Position numbers and translations under genes: made by a program
Shown: piece by piece, positions 24,047-36,670 of the stretch
Layout of the letters: each line of letters starts with the position of its first letter
How positions within the stretch are numbered: position 1 is the first letter of the stretch
Notes under the pieces: model-generated
Database searches by the model: none
The model's input: only the letters and a program-made list of their open reading frames with translations
Told to the model about the DNA's origin: nothing
NCBI RefSeq assembly: GCF_028502605.1
Contig: NC_079234.1
Location: 2,852,001 to 2,916,000, forward strand
From: Trichoderma breve
Taxonomy: Eukaryota; Ascomycota; Sordariomycetes; Hypocreales; Hypocreaceae
Direction of reading: 5' to 3'
DNA: 64,000 nt

Positions 24047-24118
24047 AGCAATTTGGCGCAGTGGAAGCGCGCCGGGCTCATAACCCGGAGGTCGCACGAT
24101 CGAAACGTGCAATTGCTA
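24047..24118 (+). tRNA. Initiator tRNA-Met (CAT), copy 2
   Basis: 72 nt, identical in every position to the copy at 10931-11002: same A1-T72 acceptor end, CAT anticodon with three G-C pairs beside the loop, and ATCGAAA T-loop with A54. No intron. A run of T about 14 nt downstream (24132-24140) is the expected Pol III terminator. The two flanks share no long similarity beyond the tRNA, so this is not a recent large duplication. Confidence 0.98.
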
Positions 24119-25054
24119 CTCGCTCAGTTGATTTTTTTTTCTTTTTCCAATTCTCACTTATTCCCTTATTGATATTCTCTTTTATTTTTATCCAATGTCT
24201 AAGAAAACAAACGCGTCGTAAAGATAAACATAACCTCGTATTTTGACTCATGAATACCACGCAAAACCCATAAAAACGAACATCAACATCACGGTACGGA
24301 GGTACTTCTACAAAACGTCATGCACACAATCGTCATTGCAGTGGGTCACCTTCCGCCAAGCAAAAAGAAGAGCTCCAAGCTCCCTCATTGGCCCCAGCCT
24401 TCGCCAACTCGCCAATCGGCTGCTGCGCTCCTTCCCGCCATCTTTCTCGTCTGGCTTTTGCGGGGAAGGCAACACACACCCAGCTCCAAGTTTGTACCTA
24501 TGTAAACAAGCAAGCAATAACGGCCGGTTGCGGTTGCGGTTTACGGCAGCTGCTGTATTGTTACATACCTAGTAGGCAGTTGATCAGCTTTTAGCCAGTG
24601 GGAAAGAGCTGCCGCTTTGCCGGTTGGGGGGCACCTGATTTTCGAGTTGCACGGAACAATGGAAGGGAGCTTTTTTGTATGCATGTCTCAATTCACGGCT
24701 GTTTAGATCAGTGACGGGGATAAATCAACTTGTTTCCTTTCCCCCTCTTCTCGTGTCTTTTCTAGTCCTCTTTTCTAGTCCTCTTTTCTCTCCTCTTTAC
24801 ACTCTTCCTATTGTTTTGACTGCCGTCTGCGAGTAGCATGGAATTGTTTGTTTCTTTCGGTGAAGACAACTCGTAATAGAAGATCTGTCGGCATCGTTAT
24901 TTTCTGCAATTTCAATGAGGTTTTCGTCTTTGAGCCTGCGAGCGCGCGAATGATTCTTTTCTAGAGCCAATCGCTTTCACGTTTGACGTATTCAATCGCC
25001 AGTTGTAGACACGCATATTCAGCACTGATATTCGTTTTGCGATCAATCGAAATC
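24119..25054. promoter_or_regulatory. Upstream region of the GH3 beta-glucosidase gene
   Basis: 936 bp after the tRNA terminator. Contains GTACGGAGGTAC (24294-24305), a 13-bp tandem repeat (TCTTTTCTAGTCC, 2.7 copies, 24756-24790) inside a C/T-rich block of the kind found before fungal transcription starts, one GCGGGG (24460-24465) fitting the SYGGRG carbon-repressor consensus, and one GGCTTTT (24453-24459) like the GGC(A/T)4 box of xylanase regulators. Single sites this short are weak evidence of regulation. Confidence 0.45.
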
Positions 25055-27891
25055 ATGGTAGTAATGAGGCACATCGCCCTACTTGCGGGCCTCGCCTTTT
25101 GGACGGGCGCCGCTGCAGATGTCATCACTGATGATACTCATTTCTACGGCCAATCGCCGCCAGTTTATCCATCGCGTATGTCCCAACAGCTTGATCGAAA
25201 GATATAATATTCTGATATTGATACTATGGCTGAACAGCTGAAATGGTGGGCGGCAATGAGTGGGAGGCGGCTTTCCAAAAGGCCAAGGCCTTGGTCGGCA
25301 AGATGACTTTAGAAGAAAAGGTAAGGGGAGGCTTTACAAGACTTAGAAGCCGTTTACAAGTGAATCCAATTTCTGACCTACTGCTAGGTTAATCTTACAG
25401 CAGGTGTTACAGTTGAGTCTACTTGCTCAGGCTTTATTCCTGCCATCAAGCGTCTGAAGTTTCCGGGCATGTGCCTCAGTGATGCTGGCAATGGGCTTCG
25501 CAATACAGATTTTGTTAGCGGTTTTCCCAGTGGAATTCATGTGGGTGCTAGGTAAGAGGCTCTTTCAGTTTGAGTCAAACTCCGGCTATCTAGTCGAAGA
25601 ACACCGTCAGGTTGACCACGCTCTAGCTGGAGTAAAGACTTGGCTTTTAGGAGAGGAGCTGCCATGGGTGGAGAGTTCAAGAAGAAAGGCGTCAATGTCC
25701 TACTCGGCCCTGTCGTTGGCCCTGCTTGGCGTATTGTTCGTGGTGGAAGAAACTGGGAAGGCATCTCTGTCGATCCTTGGCTGTCTGGCGTCTTGGTTTC
25801 TCAGACTGTTTCTGGCATTCAGGGGCAGGGGGTTATTACTAGTACCAAGGTAAGTCGGCTTCCAATAGCCCTCGTCATTCAGCAGAGATGTTAGATCCTA
25901 GAGCACGACATCTGATACGTTTGCAGCACTACATCGGCAACGAGCAAGAGACCAACCGTAATCCAGAAGGAAATACGTCCTCTGTTTCTTCGAACATTGA
26001 CGATAAGACAATGCACGAGGTATATCTATGGTAAGAAAGAGCTGCTCCCTTGATAGCCATCTATGGTCAAATTTTAATCATCAGCGCCTCTTACCAGGCC
26101 CTTCCAAGATGCTGTGAGAGCAGGCAGTGGAAATATCATGTGCTCCTACCAGCGTGTCAACAACTCGTACGGCTGTTCCAATAGCAAGACTTTGAATGGC
26201 CTTCTCAAGACTGAGCTCGGCTTCCAGGTGTGTAAATTCTATCCTCAGGCCCTCTTATCTTTTCTTAATCCCCCCCTCTTATACACTGTATGGTGGCACT
26301 GACAAATTGTTCGAACCAAGGGGTTCGTTGTTTCCGACTGGGGCGCTCAACACGCAGGTGTTGCCACCGCGGAAGCTGGCCTAGACGTGGCCATGCCCGG
26401 TGCAAGCGATTTCTGGGGCGATCACTTGGTTGAGGCCGTGAAGAATGGCTCATTGCCAGAGTCGCGAGTGACGGACATGGCAACAAGGTAATGGCGCTAA
26501 TCGTTATTGAACTCTACAACTGCTGATATACGTTTAGAGTCATTGCCGCCTGGTATCAGTTCAACCAGGACACCGATTTCCCCAAGCCGGGAGTTGGCAT
26601 GCCTTCTAATGTCCTAGATCCCCATACAATTGTTGACGGGCGAGATCCTGCCGCTGCACCCGTTCTTCTGAATGGCGCCATTGAAGGTCACGTCCTCGTC
26701 AAAAACACAAAGAATACTCTCCCTTTCAAGTCGCCTCGCATGCTCTCCCTCTTTGGCTATTCTGCCAAGACTCCAGACTTTTTTAATCCCTCTTCAAATC
26801 TACTTTACAGCCAAAATTGGATCTCGGGTAATGAGGCGCTTGACTCAAACTATGTTTCTGATAATGGGCTGGCCACTTTTGGCAAAAATGGCACCATGTT
26901 CGGCGGCTGTGGCTCCGGGGCCATCACGCCGGCACTCCCAATCTCTCCGTTCGAGGCCTTGAAGATGAGGGCTTCCCAGGAGGGCACTGCTGTGTTCAAC
27001 GATTTCTTATCTGACAAGCCCTCTGTTGAGCCCAGTTCTGATGCCTGCATTGTCTTTGGTAACGCATGGTCCTGCGAAGGATACGACCGTCCTGCTATCC
27101 GAGATGATTATACAGACTCCCTAATCAAGTCAGTGGCTGACCAGTGCAGCAAGACCGTTGTCGTCTTCCACAACGCAGGGCCTCGATTGGTAGACGGCTT
27201 TGTTGATCATCCAAACGTCACAGCAATCATCTTTGCCCATTTGCCAGGTCAAGAGAGTGGGCCAGCACTCGCTTCACTTCTCTTTGGGGATACCAGCCCT
27301 TCCGGCAAGCTTCCTTACACAGTGGCGAAGAATGAATCTGATTATGGCGATGTTCTCGATCCAGTAGAGCCAGAAGGCGAATTCGTCAACTTTCCCCAGG
27401 CCGATTTCCACGAGGGAGTTTATCTTGACTATCGCTACTTTGACAAGAAGGGCATTGAACCTCGGTACGAGTTCGGCTTTGGACTCGGCTACACAACCTT
27501 TGCATATTCCAACATATCCATCAACTACATTCAGGGGGCAAATACGTATCCATGGCCGGGTGGCCCTATTGTCAGCGGCGGACAAACGGATCTCTGGGAT
27601 GCAATCGCCACCGTCAGCGTAAACATCAAGAATACAGGCAGCGTTGCTGGTGCTGAAGTGGCGCAGCTCTACATTGGTATTCCAGGAGCTCCGGCGAAGC
27701 AGCTTCGCGGCTTTGAAAAGCCCTTTTTGCAGCCTAATGAGACACAGTCGGTGACATTCCATCTCACAAGAAGAGATTTGAGCGTGTGGAGCGTAGAGAG
27801 ACAGAAGTGGCAGTTGCAGAAGGGCAACTACAAGTTCTACGTTGGGAGCAGCAGCAGACGACTTCCCCTGAATGGGACGATGGATTTATAA
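25055..27891 (+). CDS. Secreted GH3 beta-glucosidase
   Basis: Family 3 glycoside hydrolase releasing terminal beta-linked glucose. Eight exons: 25055-25175, 25238-25320, 25388-25551, 25627-25849, 25927-26030, 26098-26227, 26321-26487, 26538-27891; all introns 62-93 nt, GT-AG, frame kept; 781 aa. A signal peptide is plain ([21 protein letters not shown], cut near residue 21). The GH3 N-domain holds LSDAGNGLR (substrate-binding Asp), a Lys-His pair at [13 protein letters not shown] and the nucleophile Asp281 in [11 protein letters not shown]. The C-domain starts near residue 380; Glu501 in SCEGYD is the likely acid/base. A fibronectin-III-like domain closes the protein ([17 protein letters not shown] onward). 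Several Asn-x-Ser/Thr sites suit a secreted glycoprotein. Whether it prefers cellobiose or another glucoside is not readable from sequence. An alternative start at 25064 would only shorten the signal by three residues. Confidence 0.95.
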
Positions 27892-28847
27892 GAGAATCAA
27901 GGCCAGCGGACTTCCAGATGCAGCTCAAGTACTACGTATGGCGAAATGGTATGCTGCGTGATGAATGGAGCTCTGTATGGGGTACATACATGTGTAGATA
28001 CAGCTGCCAGAAGGTTGTTGTTTCCTCCTTCAAGCGAGCTGAGAAGGCAGCAACTAACCGTCTATTGGATAGATCGTATTTACTTGCTTTGTACTACGTG
28101 GAAGTGGTCCATCGGCTCTAATAGGCAACTTGAGTAGTCAAGCTGACGCCGAGTTTGAGCGGTGCTTCGTATCTGACATGTTCACCGCCTTACTTGTGTT
28201 CCGTGTTATACCGAGAGCCTTTGGGCTCATCTAGTGCCAACAGCTTTTTACGTTTTCGAATCTTCAACGAACGCTCGGAGCCTCCCCGCTCGGTGTTATT
28301 ATAATTCGTCTACAATAGCACATTACTCGTGCTTCGTATGCCCCTTGTAAGACATCTTGGCAAATCTACAGAAGCAATGGAAACCATCAAAGAAGGAAAA
28401 AAAGGGGCGGATCGCAGCTTCGATTGCCATGGAGCATTGTGTGTCATGTGCCGTCGTCTTTCATGCGGCCCATAGCGGTATGTTCCGCTTCCAATCGCCG
28501 ACCGATACGCCTTCTCTCTCATCATCTACAACTAAGACTACAAGTCAGATGGAGCTACAGTATGGAGGAGTATGGAGTATCACTATTTAGTATACGAGTT
28601 TCTACTTGCTACTCCTAGAAAAGAATCACTAACAAGCAGCACTTTCGGTGCTTTTTTCTTCTTCTTACGCTTCCTTATTTTTTTTCTTTCTCCATAGTTC
28701 CCCATTTTCACAATGGGTCTCCTCTCCCTTCTCCAATATTTTGTGGACGAGATTACGTTCAATGCAGAATGCCCCGACGGCCGTGAGATTTGCGTCCCCA
28801 ATCGCCGGCGGCTTTGCCCATCGACATGGGGGAGACCGGCTGCTTTA

Positions 28848-28909
28848 GATAGATGATGGAGTAAATTTAGGAGGGGAGTGGCGCGCCCTAAATTGTTCCA
28901 TCATAGATC
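28848..28909. repeat. Imperfect inverted repeat
   Basis: Arms at 28848-28871 and 28886-28909 are largely complementary, sharing ATGATGGA / TCCATCAT and AATTTAGG / CCTAAATT, with a short GC-rich loop containing GGCGCG. About 24-bp arms with a few mismatches. Could be a transcript hairpin or a remnant of a small mobile element; no target-site duplication recognised. Confidence 0.6.
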
Positions 28910-31900
28910 GCCTTCTCAACACAGAAACGACCAAGATTAGAACGAAAAGAAAAAAAGAACAAGGCAAAAAGAAAAAGGGACCCCCCCCCTCCCCGGCCGC
29001 CGGTGCGGACAAAAAGTCACACGATCGACGATCGCATGAACTGTTTACTGCTCGAAACAGAAAAAGTGGCCTCCGTCGCAAATTGCTTGGCCCTGATAAG
29101 CAAGCCTCCTACCGGAACTCCAGACTCCGTCATGCCCAGTTAGTCCAAAAGGCAAAAAAAAGAGACCGGGCTTCTGTTGGCTTCTTTGTTCTGTAACATG
29201 AACAGTGCGGCTAGATTTAAGCGATCGGCATCATTGACAGCGGGCAGAGCCAACAACAAGGCCCACCCCTACTTTATCCCAGTACCCAGCTTTTTCCCTC
29301 TTTTCTTTTTCCTTTCCCAGCCCGTGGGCAGCAAAGATTCTGGCTAGGGGAGGGGGGGGGGCCATGACTTTTTGATCTCAAAGGCTGGCCCATCCTTGAC
29401 CCAGGACAAGACTCTTTCGGCAAAGCCGATTTCAAGGGCACCCCTTACCATGGCCATGGGATATAATCGCTGTTAGTCTTAGGGAGCGGCTTCCGGTGGA
29501 CACACGATGCTTCTTTGGGGAAAGATGACGGCTGCCGATGTCCGGAGGAGCTGGAGCACCCAACGCAGAAGAGAAAAGAAAAAGAAAAAGCAGCGGAGAA
29601 AAAAAGAAAAGAAAAATAGCCCAAGACACTTCCGGACAAACATGTCTTTTTTTCCCCCACGCCTCGAAAAAATCGTACGATTTTCTCATCGCTAGTCATA
29701 TTGGAGTCTCGCAGCGCAGACTAGCGGCTCAAGGCTGCCGCTCCATTAGATTCCGTGTCTCGGAACGGCAGTGTGTATGGATCAATCGCTGCGTCCCCAT
29801 ATTTGCATTGGTAATAGTTCATCGAACAAGTCTCGTAGTGGTGTAGCACACTCTGGCGATCTCACATCTTGCGAACTCCGTAGTGGTGGTGGTGATGCCT
29901 GATCAATATCTAGATGATGCTCGCTGCACCCGCTTTATCGCCGATTCTCTGCCGCAGCAGCGCTGAAACTGATCCGTAATTGTCGCCTCGCTAGTATCTC
30001 GGAAGAGCCCGTCGATTACAAGGGGAGGGGAAATGGCGGAGTATCTGTACAATAAGTATCGCCACGTTCCGAAAGCTTTTGTGAAATAGCATCATGCAAA
30101 CAGCATGGGGTGCTGGCCCATACACAGTCCTTCCCTCAGGTAGACCTGTGTACGACGACTCGCTTGATGGACTCGCAGGCCTGTCTTCTTCATACCAGCA
30201 CAAGGAATACACCTGCAAGTGGTATTGCAGTAATAGCAGGCCGAATGAGAGGAAACGGCAGGGGTACAGCAGAAGCCCGGGCACAGATGGACGAAAGAAA
30301 AGAACAAGACAAAAGGGCCGCACAGGGTGTGTCTTTGTATCAGGCTCAGTCCAACGCCCAGGAAGAGGTTCTTGGCCAGGATATCTCGAGCATCTATCAA
30401 ATGTGACATGATGCTTTCAGATGAGACTAAATCCGGTGCTGCCCCGATGTGATGTGGCTGCGGCGCGTAAGCGGCCGGCAGTTATTCTGACCTAGGCTTG
30501 CTACCTACCTAGGAAAGGGGGCGTCCGAGGAGATGCTGGCAGAAAAGACTGAGTGGAGTTTGGTTTTGTTGCACAGACACAGCCAATTCTCACGACGAAT
30601 TGCATTCTCTGGGGGTGGCGAAAGCCATCAAGCATCTGAGCGCCATGTTTGGCTACAAAGTCATCGAGCACGAGGCTCATTCTCTCTTTCGATTTGTCTG
30701 TTCGCCGCAGGTGATTTGGTGTGAACGAAGCCTGCAGGAGCCCGGGCTATCCTGCTGCAAAACTAGAGGCAGAAATGGCCGCTTGACCAGGCAGAAATGC
30801 GAAATGCTGCATCACACGGATATCATGATTTCAATACTAGCGAACCAATGACTTTCTTCCGCACACACGAGGGCGAACGAAACAGGCGTCGGCGCGGGAC
30901 GGCCCATCAGCTTTTTGGAAGCCTATACACCAATCAACTCGACAGGAGTAGATTTAAGTTTGAGGCCGCAAAGCCGCCACCATCAGCAGCTCTCAAAAGG
31001 CACCCATCAGGGGGAGAGAAAAGCCTCAGTTCAAGGCAGCAAGGAAGGCTAATCGCGAAACCTAGATAGATCACCTGCGCACAAGATGGGCGCCGATACC
31101 CGCCAATCCTAACAGCTTGTCATGTCAGCTTGTCCACTAACAAGGGGACGTGTGCAAAGTACGAGAAGATGAGCAGATGGGCAGATGGGTCAGGATTGGC
31201 TAGGGGTTAACGAGGACCAGGGAATTTTGCGCGCAAAGCAGTGAGCTGCCGTCACCCTTCTCCATGGCATCGGATGAAGCTGTCACTTAAATCGCTCCAC
31301 ACTGGATGGAGCTGTGGCACACACGAATACAAAGCAGCGAACCCATCTCACCCATTAGCCAATGTGTTTCGAGGTTAGCAACCACACGCATTTTTTCAAG
31401 CCACTCAGACGGTTGGGTTTGAGAAGACGAGAGGGAACTGGTCGGTAAAACAGAGACACGGGAGCCATGATTGCATGGTAAGCCTCCAATAAGCTCTGAA
31501 CCTAGCTGTCCTTGTCCGTGTGATCTCCCAGAAGGCCTGCATACAGGATGCGGGCGTGCATACAAAACACACAGACGTACGGAGTACAGGCACGCACATG
31601 CATACCTCCCCAAGGCAGAGAGATGCAAACCCGATAAGGCCGGCGTTTGGTTTTGGCGGCTGCGCATGTACGAAGATGTACTGTACGAGGCCGCTGGACT
31701 GCATGTGCTCGCACCCCCCTTCGGCCAACTAAGCCAAGGTTGGCCGAGAATCGAGGGATCTGACCGATGCTACGGAGCACCAATCTGCACCGTGAACTGC
31801 ACGACAAGGTTGTCGGAGAGCCCAGGTCGATTCGTACAAGCCCCCTGTTAGCGTATCCCAAGCTGATGATGTCGGTCCGTCCCTTGTCCTTGTCAGTAGG

Positions 31901-32298
31901 AAGCGAGATCTTTCGACTCCCTCGTGCGCGATCTAGGAACGAATCGAAGCGCGTGAAAAAGAATCTGCGATGTATCGACCGTGACACTGGAATCTTTACT
32001 CCGTGCCTCGTATCACTTCCACCACAAACCCCGTGATTGCCCTTTTTGATTCCATGGCAAGCTCGCAGTGTTCATACCGTGTGATCCGGATTGTGCATGA
32101 GTAAGGAGTACACATTGGAGGAATGATCGCACTAACTTACTTTTCTCTTGCCTATTATGCACCGGAGTGACCGTGTTCCGCCCAGGAGCTGTCAATAGGG
32201 CCATCCACTTCATTGACAAGGAACGATTACTATTCCTCATAGCACTTCCACTCTTGGCATGTTGTATGCTCTCGTACTAGCAGTATGACGGATCGATA

Positions 32299-32312
32299 TA
32301 CGAGTACTCGTA
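32299..32312. repeat. Perfect 14-bp palindrome TACGAGTACTCGTA
   Basis: Two head-to-head copies of the TACGAGTA/TACTCGTA octamer overlapping by two bases, giving a perfect dyad. The octamer is over-represented in the non-coding DNA of this window, so this may be a dimer-binding site; that role is inference. Confidence 0.7.
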
Positions 32313-35300
32313 CTGGCTGTCATAGCGTCCTGCTGCATTTGTACTGTAGAGGCAGCAGTAAGCCGCACGATCCCCTCAGACGTCACTAGCACTTCTCGGC
32401 CTGGCGCCGACCTAAATTGCCAATTGGGACCGGTAAATAATGGTACGATTTCAGATGACAATGGATATAAAGTGGAGAAGGCATTAAAGGTTGTGGAGAA
32501 GCAATGGGAAATCATGGAGGATAGGCCATTGGCTCAGGGAATGTATCCTGGGGAGATTCTGGCCGAGGCAGACGACCGTAAGCCATTGCTTCCATGCTTC
32601 CAAAAACACATCCTGCTGAATAACCAGGAAGAACGATACCGTAAGAAGCCCGGCTTGATTAACCAACGGAGCCTCCCCGAGATGATTCTGCTGCCTTGAA
32701 AGTAGTACTGTACGGCATGATATTATAGCAAGAGATGAAATGAGGCTGCCGTTTTCGTATCATCGTTAGTCTCAGTGAACTGGAGCGTAGCATCGGAGCT
32801 TGCTGGGATTCGGTCTTTGTTATTGATGCGGTAAGGCTGAGAGGGCAGCGGGAGACAGGCAACAGATCCGCGATGCCTGTAAAAGTGAGTTTGGCCCAGC
32901 TCTGCAATGGCTTTTGCTTTGGCGGGCTAGAATCGCTAGATGCAGTATTGCCGATAGGGAGAAGCGCAATAATACGCTTCCAACGATCCTTGTGCCGTGA
33001 TCAGCGTCAGCTTCCATCGGTTTCGAGTCTTGTCTCCCATCACGTCCTTTGGTTTGGAGATGGCGGGGTTAGCTTGTGTTTTACGAAGCCGGGCGGCGCT
33101 ATCGACCGCGTCCCAGAAGATTTCTCTAGTGGCGTTTGGGTTGCCAGCGACGGTTGAATTTGGAGGGTTGCCGTTGCAACTCTGCACATGCAGAGTTATC
33201 ACAGCCCATCGCCAGCGCGTGAGTGGGTCGATATAGCCTCCCGCCGATCCATGCCGGTACCGATTCGCAAATGCTACGAGCACCACCAAAGCACTCGTAT
33301 ACGATACACTGGCGCTTGATCAAACAGTACGAATGCAGCCGTAGTAGCAGTGCTCCGTCCATGCAATATGCATGCAGGTGTGCATCGAGCACAAACAATG
33401 CGTCATCGTCACGGCCTGATGAAGCTCATCTCTTTCCAAGGGGTGGGAGGGAAGAGAGACGCGGAGAGTTGAGCAGCACCGCCGGGCGTTGGACCATCGC
33501 AGAAGACGCAATTTCCACGCACGTCACATAGGCTCTTTTCTTTCTTGCGATGCCGGCCCAGTGTGTCTTTTGACCCATGCTGGCGTATACGGAGTAGTAT
33601 ACTCGTAGAGCACATGCCGTGGGTGAAAGCTGCACAGCACGACGCCGCCATGGGTGCGAAGTATCCCGTACGTCAGGACAGCAACTCCATATTTGCCAGT
33701 CCCAATGGGGGAAATCTGCCGTAGTATATCGACATGGGATCGGCCCAAGCTTAGACGGTGTCGATGACCCGGTTGTTCCACGCGACGAGTGCCAACGGCG
33801 TCGTATCAGCCCCCCCTTGGCACCCCTTGAACCAACGGTCGACAGAGCCTCCTTAATAGGGTGGCTAAACTTGGCAAAAAGCAAAAAAAGGAAAAAGATG
33901 AAAGAGCGTGCAGAAAAGAGACTCGTCACGTTGTGGCAGGACCCGAGGTCGACAAAGCTAGAAAACTTACTCGCGCGCCTGGCAGTGGAATGATTGGCGG
34001 TCGCAGGCCAGTCAATGCCCCCAGGATGACGCCGGCCGACCTCGAGATTTGACTTGACAATGCACAGGGCAAATCGCGGGCTGACGGGCAGCAGCCTTCT
34101 CGGCCTTCGCTTATTTGGAGGCCGCAGATGAGGGTGTCGAGGATGGAAGATGGGGAAGAAATTCGCAGTTGACGGCGTGTGGATAGAAGGGAGAAGGAGA
34201 AAAGACAAGGAGAGATCCAGCGCTGTACTTGCCAGGTACCTTGCAGTTCAGATTCCCTGGCCCTGTAGAGACGGTACGAGTAAGAAAGAGTTGCTGTGTT
34301 TGTCCACATTGTGCGCGGCCTCTTTTGGGGGCCTTAGGTAAGCTTGTCGTTCTGACAAAGACGCCCAAATAAGATGGCAAATAAAGATGCACCGGCCGCT
34401 AAAAATATCCTCGTAACCCGCTGCTGCTTTTGGGTATTCCGCAAGTAACTCTCCCGATCTGCCGTGCCTCGAATCTACCTCGAATCTACTAATGCTGTAC
34501 TGCCTATATACCGAACGTACCCCTGTTTCCGAGATGGAATCCAGCCTGTGCCAAGAGAACGTAGCGCTATAAGTAATCAACTTGCACATCTATCTCGAGG
34601 CAAACCGCCGAGAAGAGCTACACCTACGAGTACGATATGGGCAAGGTAGACATATAATGAAATCACAAAAAGCCCAGCAATGAGAAAGCAGAACAGCAAA
34701 TCTCACCCCCTTCCAGCCCCCACCTTTATAATCTCAAATCTCGAGGAAGCAAAATTAAAAAAACCAATCCGAATCAAGAAGCCAAGAACGAAGAAAAAGA
34801 GGAACCCAAAGAAATCAGACCCAACGGAATGGCGTGAGGTCTGCTGCGGACAGACGAAGAAATCTGACTGGGTCCCCCCCCTCGGGGCAGCGCATGAACA
34901 ATCTCATTCTTTTCGTCCAAAAGCTGCGCGCCAAGCCTCCGCCCCATGCACTTACTAGTACGTGCTTTTCTGCTTTCTGGTGCAGTAGTGCCTCTTCTCT
35001 ATTCGATGCTATGGAGTACGCCAGACGTTATATTGCGACAGTTGCAGTGCTGGTGCTTTGGGGGCGCTTGAAGGATGACGACGTTTGGCTGCAACGAGGC
35101 GTGTCGGCATCATCTGTAAGAACAAAACACTCCCGAAAGAAAGAAGAAGAATATGAACGAAAAAGGGGTGGAAATCTGCCTTTTTCCTATTTCCTCTCCT
35201 CATTCGTCTGATCCATCTCCATCCTCAGTCAGCCTGTACTGTATGTACTCATAACAATACGCCGTCGGAACCTCTCTTCCTCGGCAACCCAGCTCAGGAA

Positions 35301-36636
35301 CCTTTTAGCTCCCCGGGTTTCTCTGTTAATTTAAATGATCCTATTACAAAAACAGCGCAGGAAAAAATTACGGAGTACGGGGTTGGCGTTTGACATTGTT
35401 ATTATTTCCATCTTGTCATATCTTACACGTCACTTTCGCCATAATACTCCCAATCCGTCCTCCCTCCCCCATCCCCCGGCTCCAAATCTGAGAAGGGGAT
35501 ATTTCTTACGGGAGTGCCTTTTTTACTCTTACACGGCCCTCCGTATACGTACAGGATACTCCTTGGGGGCATGTCTCTGCATGCGTAGGATCGCACATTG
35601 TCCGGCTGACATCTGGACGGGCACAGCCGCGCTCTCGCAATGGCTGAAAATAAATCTCCCGTCTGCAGAACAGCGGCCACCACTCACGCATCCGCTGGGC
35701 TTACCTTGGTGTGGCGGCGAGTGGCAGAGAAGCCCAGATATCATTAGTGATGCGTCACATCACACAGAGAGGGCTCCCAACCACATAATTACGCGGGCTT
35801 TTTCTTCTTAAATCTCCAATACTGTACTGTGGTATTAGCCCAGAACAGGCAACGGTCGTCGACCTGACGCGCAAAAGGTGAAGGGGAGAAAAAACCACCC
35901 CTGCACAAGTCCGGAGATGCTCGTGGGCGCTGCCTTTTGCATTTTGCCGGCCAGCGGAGTCTTGACATCATGACCGCCGGGATCCCTTCCCCCAACACTT
36001 GGCTAGATTATCCGTCATTTCATCGACCTCGATCCCACATTCTAGGCTCCAGATGCATACTGCAGCCTAAAAGACTGAGCCCTTCAATTTCGCTGCCCTT
36101 CTGGCTTCGCAAGCAGCCCACCAGCCCAAAAAGCTAATCGACCCCCCTCCCGAATTCGTAGGGGCAAAACCCCTCAATCCGGGGGTTCAGCAACACCACC
36201 ACAGGGATGGGTAGCTTGGGGACCTTCCGACGCTATTTACAGAATGTGGCCTGTTGAGGGTGCCAGCCTGGGAAATCGAAGACCTGGAATGGTCAGCAGA
36301 GAGGCCCTTTGCCCGTTCCTCTAGAACCACTCCTCGACCCCCAAATCTTAGTCTTCCCCCCTCGCAGCAGGAAATCGGCCCATCTGATCCATCTACGATC
36401 AGTCACACGGAGCGTAAATCTCACGCCGAAGGGCTGGACGTAGGGCGTCTGCCAGTTGCATCCAGCCAAAGTCTGTCGGTATGTGTGCGCGAAGCGAGTA
36501 CGGCGTATGTACATGTATTGACAACGGCCGATCTCCCAGATCAGACGATCGGTCGGCTACGCTCCACCTTCTTCTGCCATTTCCTTCTCGTTGATTTTGC
36601 TTTTGCTCTAGGCGTGCGGACGTTATCCTCTTTCTC

Positions 36637-36670
36637 GCCATCGCCATCGCCATCGCCATCGCCATCGCCA
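36637..36670. repeat. Hexanucleotide microsatellite (GCCATC)n
   Basis: 5.7 perfect copies of GCCATC. It lies in non-coding DNA. Translated on minus it reads Met-Ala or Asp-Gly repeats, which are by-products. Confidence 0.9.

Noticed and set aside
33426..34208. 260-aa minus-strand frame in the 18-kb gap
   Set aside because: No domain, erratic composition, overlapped by several frames on both strands, and contains recurrent non-coding motifs.
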